A stretch of DNA of 9,455 nucleotides from NCBI GenBank assembly GCA_000434995.1, contig FR895334.1, positions 123,603 to 133,057 of the forward strand. Direction: 5' to 3'. This DNA is from Firmicutes bacterium CAG:341. GTDB lineage: Bacteria; Bacillota; Clostridia; Oscillospirales; Acutalibacteraceae. The notes beneath the pieces were generated by a model. It was not told the origin of the DNA. It searched no databases and saw nothing but the letters and a program-made list of their open reading frames with translations. Made by a program: the position numbers and the translations under genes. Shown here in pieces: positions 1-5,957 of the stretch. Position 1 is the stretch's first letter, and each line of letters starts with the position of its first letter.

Positions 1-905
1 CCGCCGGCGGTTGAACCCGGCGAAGCACCTATAAACATCAAAACCATCATTATTATAAGCCCCGCATTTGAAAAATCACCGAGATTAAAAGTTGAAAAAC
101 CGGCTGTTCGTGCAGACACGCTGTTAAACAATGCACCCAGCCAAGTGATATTTTCCGTTAATTTAAGCATAATTGTACCGAAAATAATCAAAATCATACT
201 GACTGATAATACAACTTTTGAATGCATTGAAAGCGGTTTCCACTTGAATTTATTCATTCTTAGCTCTTTAATAACATAAAAGCCAATACCGCCAAAAAAT
301 ATCAAAAAACAAGTAACAATATTTATATATACATCATTTTTATATGCACTCAAGCTTTGAAAATTGCCTAAAATATCAAATCCGGAATTATTAAAAGCAG
401 CAATAGAATGAAAAAGGCTGATGCCGACAGCTTTAAAAAAACTGAACTTTTTTCTAAAAGTAAAAAAACTGAAAAAAGCACCTAAAAGTTCAATAGTCAG
501 CGTTGTTAAAAATATTTCTTTTATAAAGGATACTATGCCTTTTCTGGAATCTAAATTTAGAGCTTCTTTAGTAATATTTCTGCTTTTTAGATTAAGCTTC
601 TTTCCCATAGCTATTATAATTCCGGTTCCGAATGATGTTACGCCAAGACCGCCGATTTGAATTAAAGCAGCAAGAACGCATCTACCAAACGGAGTAAAAG
701 TATTAGCCGGGTCAACGGTAACAAGACCTGTTACGCAAACAGCGCTTGTAGCAGTATAAAGCGAATCAACATATTTTAAATCAACACCGTCATTAAGACT
801 GATAGGCAGCATTAGAATAAAAGAGCCTAAAAAAATTGTAGCAGCAAAGCCTATGGCAATAATTCTTGCCGGCGACTGAGATTTTATAAATTTTTTAAAA
901 TTCAA
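1..905 (-). CDS. ktrB: KtrB/TrkH-family potassium uptake channel subunit (C-terminus cut off)
   Basis: Membrane pore subunit of a K+ (or Na+/K+) uptake system; in this family it works with a cytoplasmic RCK-type regulator (KtrA/TrkA), which is not in the window. Translation of the 301 visible residues shows the four selectivity-filter loops: TSAVCVTGLV near residues 53-62, FNNSGFD near 169-175, SARTAGFSTF near 263-272, and GASPGSTAGG at the window edge (about 291-301). The short N-terminus and early motif LPISL match KtrB of Gram-positives better than E. coli TrkH, which has extra N-terminal helices. Family proteins are about 450 residues, so about 150 residues are missing beyond position 1. 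The start is inferred as TTG (905-903, giving MNFKKF): the only other upstream start-like codon in frame, GTG at 953-951, lies inside the promoter. The gene appears to be transcribed alone from a promoter just after the terminator of the FRG gene. Family assignment is very sure; the exact name (KtrB or TrkH) less so. Confidence 0.93.
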   Translation of the reverse strand, partial: MNFKKFIKSQSPARIIAIGFAATIFLGSFILMLPISLNDGVDLKYVDSLYTATSAVCVTGLVTVDPANTFTPFGRCVLAALIQIGGLGVTSFGTGIIIAMGKKLNLKSRNITKEALNLDSRKGIVSFIKEIFLTTLTIELLGAFFSFFTFRKKFSFFKAVGISLFHSIAAFNNSGFDILGNFQSLSAYKNDVYINIVTCFLIFFGGIGFYVIKELRMNKFKWKPLSMHSKVVLSVSMILIIFGTIMLKLTENITWLGALFNSVSARTAGFSTFNLGDFSNAGLIIMMVLMFIGASPGSTAG

Positions 906-910
906 ATTTA

Positions 911-917
911 CACCGTC
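911..917 (-). promoter_or_regulatory. Ribosome binding site deciding a TTG start (ktrB)
   Basis: GACGGTG, a weak Shine-Dalgarno-like sequence, lies 5 bases before the TTG codon at 905-903. It supports TTG as the start of the potassium channel gene. The match to AGGAGGTG is only partial, so this is moderate evidence. Confidence 0.5.
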
Positions 918-936
918 TTTAACATATAATGACTTT

Positions 937-965
937 ATTATATAGCAATACACAATAATTGTAAA
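937..965 (-). promoter_or_regulatory. Promoter of the potassium channel gene
   Basis: On the minus strand TTTACA (965-960) is followed after exactly 17 bases by TATAAT (942-937). This is a near-perfect sigma-A promoter. Transcription should start near 930, leaving a leader of about 25 bases before the TTG start at 905. No riboswitch fits in so short a leader. Confidence 0.8.
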
Positions 966-975
966 GTTTATTATC

Positions 976-1012
976 AAAAAAAATAAACGCCTTCATAGAG
1001 AAAGCGTTTATT
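976..1012 (-). terminator. Intrinsic terminator after the FRG-domain gene
   Basis: A 9-bp stem, AATAAACGC (982-990) pairing with GCGTTTATT (1004-1012), is followed on the minus strand by a run of eight T (983-976, the first ones shared with the stem). It lies about 10 bases after the FRG stop codon and closes the 4746-to-1022 operon. On the plus strand no T run follows the hairpin. Confidence 0.85.
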
Positions 1013-1021
1013 AACTATAAT

Positions 1022-2002
1022 TCATTTAGCGTAAATTGTACTTTTAAAAGCAGACTCAATATCCATTAAATTATTAAAGGTGTACCAAGGAGCATCGTTT
1101 TTAATCATATCGACCAAAGCGGGACATAAAGATTTGCTGATGATATACTTTTTAATTTCAAAAGAGTTGCGAATATCTTTTGTTAAATATGTATCGTTAT
1201 AAAGCTGAAAATCGGTTAAAAGCATAAACACACCCTGCTGAAATTTCATACGGGTATTTGTGGGAACATCAATAAGCTTGGCTTTTGCAACCGGATTGGA
1301 AGAAATGGTATCAAGGTGCTTTTTAAAATCGGTAGGAATACTCACCTTTTTATTTTCAATAAGTTCTCTGACAGATTTTCTGACACTGTTTTCATCAAAA
1401 AAGCTGACATAAACATTTAAATCTTCAAGCCATTCATCCGCAACCTTAATATCCTGTGTGTAATCTTCCGTATCACGCAGTTTCAGCACATATAAAACAA
1501 TATCATCATTAAATATTTTCCTATCTTTCAAAGCAAAAGAGAGCGAAGGATATAAGCTCTTGGTAAAATCGATAAGCGGTGACAGATGATAATAATGCTG
1601 TGCAAAAGAGCAAATTTCATACAAATGATTTGGACTTGCGTTGCCCATAGTATGATTAAAAACATACACAAAATCGCCTAATGACTCATAATAATCATAT
1701 AAGAATTGCGAATCTATATGCTTAATTCCCAAATCCGAATCTTTTAATACAATATTTTGATCTCGATAAATTGTAGGAAGTAGGTGCCTATTTGGGTCAT
1801 TGATACGCTCCCCGCGATAAAAAAGTTTTTCGCCTGAAAGAAATGGGTCCAATATAAATTGATTGAATTCTTTAATTGTGTTTATATTTTTACTTACATG
1901 GCTAAAATCAATATCCAAATTATCGTCAATTCTAACACTGATTTCATCTAATTTTCGCCTTAAGATTTCCCTTGCAGAAGGTCTTGAAAATACATTATTC
2001 AA
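1022..2002 (-). CDS. FRG-domain protein, function unknown
   Basis: Soluble 326-residue protein with no signal peptide or membrane segment. Residues about 45-160 carry the hallmarks of the FRG domain (named for its Phe-Arg-Gly motif): FYRGE at 61-65, LLPTIYRD at 74-81, and the QHYYHLSPLIDFT motif at 135-147, which matches the family's QHYGLPTRLLDWT-like core, followed by SLSFAL. The remaining ~165 C-terminal residues match nothing I recognise. The biochemical role of FRG domains is not established as far as I know. The start is TTG (2002-2000): no ATG or GTG is available in frame, since a stop lies two codons upstream, and GGTGAT sits 5 bases before it. The TTG overlaps the last 8 bases of the reductase gene in another frame, so translation is probably coupled to it. 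It is the last gene of the operon and is followed by a terminator. Domain call is confident; function is open. Confidence 0.82.
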   Translation of the reverse strand: MNNVFSRPSAREILRRKLDEISVRIDDNLDIDFSHVSKNINTIKEFNQFILDPFLSGEKLFYRGERINDPNRHLLPTIYRDQNIVLKDSDLGIKHIDSQFLYDYYESLGDFVYVFNHTMGNASPNHLYEICSFAQHYYHLSPLIDFTKSLYPSLSFALKDRKIFNDDIVLYVLKLRDTEDYTQDIKVADEWLEDLNVYVSFFDENSVRKSVRELIENKKVSIPTDFKKHLDTISSNPVAKAKLIDVPTNTRMKFQQGVFMLLTDFQLYNDTYLTKDIRNSFEIKKYIISKSLCPALVDMIKNDAPWYTFNNLMDIESAFKSTIYAK

Positions 2003-4067
2003 TACTCATCACCAACTGATATGCAGATTCTGTTGCATTGGCAATTCTGCCTATTTTAAGACTGTCACCTATATTATACACTTTGTAGTTACTTGAATTC
2101 TTGATAGTATCAAATAATACAGTATCCGGTTTAACCCCAAGTGACAATACAACATAATCAACTTTTAATGAAATCGTTTTTTTACTCTTTAAATCTTCAA
2201 GTTCAATACCGCTTTGGGACACAGAAAGAAGTTTGTGAGAAGTCAAAAATTTTGTACCGGCTTTTTCAAGAACAGGCAAAGCGTCATCAACATGCTGAAA
2301 CCACGCCGACGGTGCAATTTCATCCGCCATTTCAATAATTGTCACTTTATTCCCTTGTGAGACAAGCAATTCACTTGTTTCAAGTCCTGTCATTCCCGAG
2401 CCGATAACAGCAACATTTTTATTTTCCAGTTTAACAGAACCGTCAAGTATTTCAGTAACAGTTGAAATGTTGTTGCCGCTGAAAGCTTTAGGGTGAACTG
2501 CATTACCGCCTGTTGCATTGATTACTATTTGAGGTGAATAGGAATCAATTATATCTTTAGTTGCAAGGGTATTAAAAATAACTTTTGCACCGGCCAAAAC
2601 AGCGTTAGCAAGTAAATCTTCACACACCCAATTCATTTTATCTTTATGCGGCGGTTTACTTGCAAGGTTTAATTGGCCACCCTGCTTACTATCTTTTTCA
2701 AAAACGGTTACATCAAAACCTCGCTTTGCAAGTAATTCTGCCGCAGTTAAACCTGCACAACCTGCGCCTATAATAACTGCCTTGCGTGCATTACCGTTAT
2801 GTTTTAACTTTACATCTTCTCTCCCAACAAATGGATTAACCGAGCATTTACCGTGTGTATATTTATATGCTCCATTCATCATACTTTCAAAGCAGTACAA
2901 ACAGCAAACACAGCGTTTAACTAAATTTTCGTTGCCGTTTTTTACTTTTTTCGGCCAGTAGGGATCGGCAATAAGCGGCCTACCGAGTGAAATAAAGTCC
3001 TGGCAGCCCTCTTCAAGCTGAAGTTCTGCCTGCTTTGGTGAACGAATAAGATTTGCAGCAATAACAGGAATATCTACAACTTTTTTAACTTCACATGCAA
3101 GATATTTTCTCCAACCCGGAGTAAAAGTTGTAGGTTCAAGCCAGTAGTTAAATGTATCATATGCAGCTGATGAAACATCAATGGCATCAATTCCTTTATC
3201 ATTAAGAATTCTTGCCATTTTTAAACCTTCCTCTAAATTGTAGCCCTTACCATCCTGCCCTATTTTACTGTACATTTCATCAACAGTAAGGCGAACAACA
3301 ATCGGAAAATCTTTACCGCAGTTTTTACGGATTCCGTCAATTATTTCAAGCAGAAATCTCATTCTGTTTTTCAACGAACCGCCGTATTCGTCAGTACGCT
3401 TATTAGTATTAGGTGATAAAAATTGCTGAATAAGATAACCGTGCGAGGCATGAAGTTCCACGCCGTCACATCCTGCTTTTTGAACTCTAACGGCGCCCTC
3501 AACAAATTGACATATAAGCTTTTTAATCTCTTTTTTTGAAAGTTCACGGTTAACGCTTTCGCTCATTTTGCTTTTTTCGCATTTGCTTGGAGCTACTGTG
3601 CGTGGAACAATATCTTTATCCTGCAATACTTTACCCGGAGGTATAACAGCGCCGGTAAGAATTTTGGTATACATATTACCCAAAAGTTTACTGCCGATAT
3701 TGCAAATAGGCACAGTACCTATCATAAGTCCAAGATTTTGCCTTCCCGGATGGTGAAGTTCAACCATGACTTTGCAATTATGCTTATGTATTCTGTCAGC
3801 CATTTCTTTAAGCGCAGGTATTTGATAATCATGGCTCATACCAAGCTGACCGAATGATGACGCACCGGTAATATCGTTAATTCGTGTAATTTCTGTAAAA
3901 ATAAGGCCTACTCCGCCCTTTGCACGCTCTTCATAATAATTCATCATAGTTTCGGTAGCACAACCGTTATACTGCCCAAAACCCATACACATCGGTGCCA
4001 TTACTATTCTGTTTTTTATTTCCACATTGCCTATTTTCATAGGTGAAAACAGCATATCGTAATTCAT
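1995..4067 (-). CDS. Old Yellow Enzyme-type NADH:flavin oxidoreductase with Fe-S and FAD domains (FadH/BaiCD/enoate reductase-like)
   Basis: Cytoplasmic flavoenzyme of 690 residues, of the family that includes 2,4-dienoyl-CoA reductase (FadH), clostridial enoate reductase and BaiCD/BaiH, which reduce activated C=C bonds with electrons passed from NAD(P)H via FAD and a 4Fe-4S cluster to FMN. Residues 1-370 form the FMN barrel: NRIVMAPM at 19-26, HHPGR at 105-109, and HASHGYLIQQFLSP at 206-219, where His206, His209 and Tyr211 correspond to the OYE His/His(Asn)/Tyr active-site set. Cysteines 386, 389, 392 and 408 are the likely cluster ligands. An FAD-binding GAGCAG lies at 434-439, an NAD(P)-binding GSGMTG at 556-561, and the terminal FAD motif NIGD at 665-668. 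There is an insert of roughly 40 residues at about 112-158. ATG start with AAGGGG 5 bases upstream. Middle gene of the operon: 21 bases after the membrane-protein gene, overlapping the FRG gene. The substrate cannot be read from sequence; steroid, bile-acid, enoate and dienoyl-CoA are all possible. Confidence 0.92.
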   Translation of the reverse strand: MNYDMLFSPMKIGNVEIKNRIVMAPMCMGFGQYNGCATETMMNYYEERAKGGVGLIFTEITRINDITGASSFGQLGMSHDYQIPALKEMADRIHKHNCKVMVELHHPGRQNLGLMIGTVPICNIGSKLLGNMYTKILTGAVIPPGKVLQDKDIVPRTVAPSKCEKSKMSESVNRELSKKEIKKLICQFVEGAVRVQKAGCDGVELHASHGYLIQQFLSPNTNKRTDEYGGSLKNRMRFLLEIIDGIRKNCGKDFPIVVRLTVDEMYSKIGQDGKGYNLEEGLKMARILNDKGIDAIDVSSAAYDTFNYWLEPTTFTPGWRKYLACEVKKVVDIPVIAANLIRSPKQAELQLEEGCQDFISLGRPLIADPYWPKKVKNGNENLVKRCVCCLYCFESMMNGAYKYTHGKCSVNPFVGREDVKLKHNGNARKAVIIGAGCAGLTAAELLAKRGFDVTVFEKDSKQGGQLNLASKPPHKDKMNWVCEDLLANAVLAGAKVIFNTLATKDIIDSYSPQIVINATGGNAVHPKAFSGNNISTVTEILDGSVKLENKNVAVIGSGMTGLETSELLVSQGNKVTIIEMADEIAPSAWFQHVDDALPVLEKAGTKFLTSHKLLSVSQSGIELEDLKSKKTISLKVDYVVLSLGVKPDTVLFDTIKNSSNYKVYNIGDSLKIGRIANATESAYQLVMSIE
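2008..2013 (-). promoter_or_regulatory. Ribosome binding site inside the reductase gene for the FRG TTG start
   Basis: GGTGAT lies 5 bases before the TTG at 2002-2000 and within the last codons of the reductase gene. It is the only Shine-Dalgarno-like sequence near the first possible start of the FRG frame, and fits translation restarting after the reductase stop at 1997-1995. Confidence 0.5.
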
Positions 4068-4088
4068 AAATACCCCTTAAGTTAAAAA

Positions 4089-4676
4089 TTACTTTTTCTT
4101 CTTTTTCTTATTATTTGCAAGTTTCTTTTGCTCTTTATTTCCATAAAGAGCTTCCATTCTTTTATCTTCGCGAATACACCACAATCTAAACCAAAGGTAA
4201 ATAAGCGCAACTATAACTACAATTACAACAATAGGGATTACTTTTGCCGCAGTGCGTTTAAAAGTAGTTAATTTTTCCTGTGCCTTAATCATAAACCAAA
4301 TATTAGGTGTAAATTTAGTTCCGTCAGGAGCAATATAAACCCCATCCCAACTTAAATCCTGCTTTTTACCGTTTTCATCAATATAGTAAAATCCGAAGGC
4401 TTTAAGCGGTTTATTTTTATCCTTGAATTGGTTATAATCTTTATTCTTATATTTATAGAATTCGACTTTAGTTCCGCTGAAATCAGGAGTTATTGACTTT
4501 GGCATAAATGAATATGTAATATCTGACATTATAGCTGTGTGATTAACGCCGATTAAAATAGCAATAACAGCAATAATGCCTACAATTACACCTGCAATGG
4601 TGATTTTTTTCTTTGTAGGATTCATTTTCTTTTTTTCGGTAACATTATCAGTTACAAGTACTTCTTTTTCTTCCAT
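4089..4676 (-). CDS. Membrane protein with two TM helices and a poly-lysine tail, unknown function
   Basis: I do not recognise this 195-residue protein. It has a short charged N-terminus (lysines 15-24), a first hydrophobic helix at about 25-44, a polar stretch of about 100 residues (45-144) with many aromatic residues and a motif-like part around GFYYIDENG (95-103) and WDGVYIAPDGT (110-120), a second helix at about 145-163, then a basic tail ending in six lysines. By the positive-inside rule both ends should be in the cytoplasm and the middle domain outside. ATG start at 4676; AGAAAGG lies upstream at a rather long spacing of about 12 bases. It is the first gene of an operon with the flavin reductase, 21 bases ahead of it, so it may anchor or serve a related process, but this is only inferred from position. 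Confidence 0.75.
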   Translation of the reverse strand: MEEKEVLVTDNVTEKKKMNPTKKKITIAGVIVGIIAVIAILIGVNHTAIMSDITYSFMPKSITPDFSGTKVEFYKYKNKDYNQFKDKNKPLKAFGFYYIDENGKKQDLSWDGVYIAPDGTKFTPNIWFMIKAQEKLTTFKRTAAKVIPIVVIVVIVALIYLWFRLWCIREDKRMEALYGNKEQKKLANNKKKKKK

Positions 4677-4717
4677 AATAACATATAGCCTTTCTTAAAT
4701 AAGGAATTTATAATTTG

Positions 4718-4746
4718 ATTATAACAAATACTTATTACCAGGTCAA
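4718..4746 (-). promoter_or_regulatory. Promoter of the membrane protein-reductase-FRG operon
   Basis: On the minus strand TTGACC (4746-4741), 17 bases, then TATAAT (4723-4718). Only one base differs from consensus. It begins right after the T run of the preceding terminator, so the operon is transcribed separately from the zinc-ribbon gene. Predicted transcription start is near 4711, about 35 bases before the ATG. Confidence 0.82.
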
Positions 4747-4781
4747 GAAAAAACAGAGTGAAGCTTCTGCTTCACTCTGTT
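4747..4781 (-). terminator. Intrinsic terminator after the zinc-ribbon membrane protein gene
   Basis: A perfect 13-bp stem, AACAGAGTGAAGC (4752-4764) against GCTTCACTCTGTT (4769-4781), with a 4-base loop. On the minus strand it is followed by TTTTTTCTT. It lies 10 bases after the stop of the gene at 4792-5718. Confidence 0.93.
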
Positions 4782-4791
4782 AAAATTCAAA

Positions 4792-5718
4792 TTATTTCTT
4801 TTTTCTTTTTTCAGCTTTGGCTGCAAGTTTTGCCTTAGCTTCTTCGACTCTTTTTCTTTCTTCCTCTTTAGCAGCTTTTTCAGCGGCTTCACGATTCTTT
4901 TCTCGCTCGATTTCTTTCTGTCTTTCTTTTTCAACTTTAACAGCTTTGCGAGAAAGTCTTTCTTCTTCAAGTGTTTCATCACTTTTAGCAGGAGCTTTTG
5001 CAACCGCAATATTGATACCGGTTGCAACTAATAAAAGTACGAGAGCAACAAAGTATCCCCAAGAAATTGAAGCAGAACCAGCAAAAACAGGCATATCACC
5101 AAAATTAAATGCACCTGCCTGGCTTGCAAGCGGGCCTGACATAACAAACATTACGACTGATACAACCGAAAAAGCGATTGATACAATATCAAGGCCTACC
5201 ATAGCTTTTGTCTTCGGCTTTTTACAAAGAATAATAGTCATTAAAAATGCCAATACGATAAACAATGCACTAAGAACAAAGAAAAGATAGCCGATTACCG
5301 CAAATGTTAAAGGACCGCTGTAACCTTCAAATTTCATATTGGTCATATACAAACTCGCATTGCCGAAAAAACTTTTGAAAAAGTCAATCAAAGATTTATT
5401 CTTATTAAATATTGAAATAATGGTTAAACTGAAGCTTTCACCGTCACTATTCAAATTTGCCCAAGGAAGAATAAAACCGATAGCAGGTAAAAAAGTTAAA
5501 ACAAGCCTTGCGATTCTTAATTTCGTTCCCCAAATAGAATATGCTATTCTGTTAAGAGATTTATAGAAAACCGCAAATTGCTTTTCAGCTTTTTCACTGT
5601 CTTCCTCAAGTCTTTCCTGCCAGTTATGATTAGGAATAGAAACGCCACAAGCTGAACACTCAGCTTTTACATTCCATATATGTAGTGTTTTGCCACAGTT
5701 AGGACAGGTACTTGCCAT
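4792..5718 (-). CDS. Zinc-ribbon membrane protein with four TM helices and a coiled-coil tail, unknown function
   Basis: A 308-residue protein. The N-terminus carries a zinc ribbon: CPNC at 5-8 and CSAC at 21-24. A soluble linker (30-65) leads to four hydrophobic segments at about 69-88, 138-165, 172-194 and 218-240, with a loop of about 50 residues between the first and second. Residues 246-305 are a strongly charged Glu/Lys/Ala/Arg stretch likely to be a helix or coiled coil, ending in RKKK. The topology should place both the zinc ribbon and the tail in the cytoplasm. ATG start at 5718 with GAAAGGGG 9 bases upstream. It has its own promoter and terminator, so it is a single-gene unit. Clostridia contain many zinc-ribbon membrane proteins of unknown role; I cannot name this one. 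The lysine-ended tail recalls the next gene downstream, but no other similarity is apparent. Confidence 0.8.
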   Translation of the reverse strand: MASTCPNCGKTLHIWNVKAECSACGVSIPNHNWQERLEEDSEKAEKQFAVFYKSLNRIAYSIWGTKLRIARLVLTFLPAIGFILPWANLNSDGESFSLTIISIFNKNKSLIDFFKSFFGNASLYMTNMKFEGYSGPLTFAVIGYLFFVLSALFIVLAFLMTIILCKKPKTKAMVGLDIVSIAFSVVSVVMFVMSGPLASQAGAFNFGDMPVFAGSASISWGYFVALVLLLVATGINIAVAKAPAKSDETLEEERLSRKAVKVEKERQKEIEREKNREAAEKAAKEEERKRVEEAKAKLAAKAEKRKKK

Positions 5719-5754
5719 AAATATGTACCCCTTTCAAAGTTACTTACTCTTGAT

Positions 5755-5783
5755 ATTTTATATTGAAAAAAACAAATTGTCAA
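5755..5783 (-). promoter_or_regulatory. Promoter of the zinc-ribbon membrane protein gene
   Basis: On the minus strand a consensus TTGACA (5783-5778), 17 bases, then TAAAAT (5760-5755). Transcription should start near 5748, giving a leader of about 30 bases. It diverges from the symporter promoter. Confidence 0.8.
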
Positions 5784-5820
5784 TAGTATTTAACAAGTTA
5801 TGCAAAAGAATTTATTTAAT

Positions 5821-5918
5821 TATAACATATTCATATCCCAATTTCAAAAAATATTATGCCAATCGCATAAAAAAGTGTTGATTTAGATAATTTAATATGT
5901 TAGTATAAATATGTTATA
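5821..5918. repeat. AATATGTTA repeat set between the divergent promoters
   Basis: TATAACATATT (5821-5831) is the exact reverse complement of AATATGTTATA (5908-5918). The core AATATGTTA occurs once more at 5894-5902, in direct orientation and 14 bases from the copy at 5908. The two right-hand copies overlap and flank the proposed symporter -10 box. This could be an operator set, but the DNA is AT-rich and chance is possible. Confidence 0.4.
5878..5906 (+). promoter_or_regulatory. Probable promoter of the GPH symporter gene
   Basis: TTGATT (5878-5883), 17 bases, then TAGTAT (5901-5906). Both boxes match consensus only in part, and TATAAA or TATATT just downstream are alternative -10 boxes. The leader of about 45 bases contains a short hairpin, AAGGC (5925-5929) with GCCTT (5935-5939), with no T run after it. 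Confidence 0.55.
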
Positions 5919-5946
5919 TTTTCAAAGGCGAAAAGCCTTAAGAAAT

Positions 5947-5951
5947 GAGGG
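5947..5951 (+). promoter_or_regulatory. Ribosome binding site deciding a TTG start (symporter)
   Basis: GAGGG lies 6 bases before the TTG at 5958-5960, in a good position. The ATG at 5945 is not the start, because it reaches TAA after three codons. Confidence 0.7.
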
Positions 5952-5957
5952 AATAAT

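Noticed and set aside
951..953. GTG as start of the potassium channel gene, giving 16 more residues
   Set aside because: It lies between the -35 and -10 boxes of the gene's own promoter and has no ribosome binding site, so it would not be in the transcript.
1995..2002. Programmed frameshift fusing the reductase to the FRG protein
   Set aside because: No slippery heptamer is visible at the overlap, and a separate TTG start with GGTGAT upstream explains the arrangement more simply.
4743..5027. Lysine-rich 94-residue minus-strand reading frame
   Set aside because: It is a shifted frame of the coiled-coil coding part of the zinc-ribbon gene and runs through that gene's terminator. Its composition comes from A-rich codons.
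4817..5290. 157-residue plus-strand reading frame
   Set aside because: It is antisense to the zinc-ribbon membrane protein, lacks a credible ribosome binding site, and its serine/alanine-rich makeup is typical of the complement of a Lys/Glu/Ala-rich coding region.
5907..5957. Riboswitch or attenuator in the symporter leader
   Set aside because: The leader is only about 45 bases and holds one 5-bp hairpin with no T run and no alternative pairing, too little for a known riboswitch.
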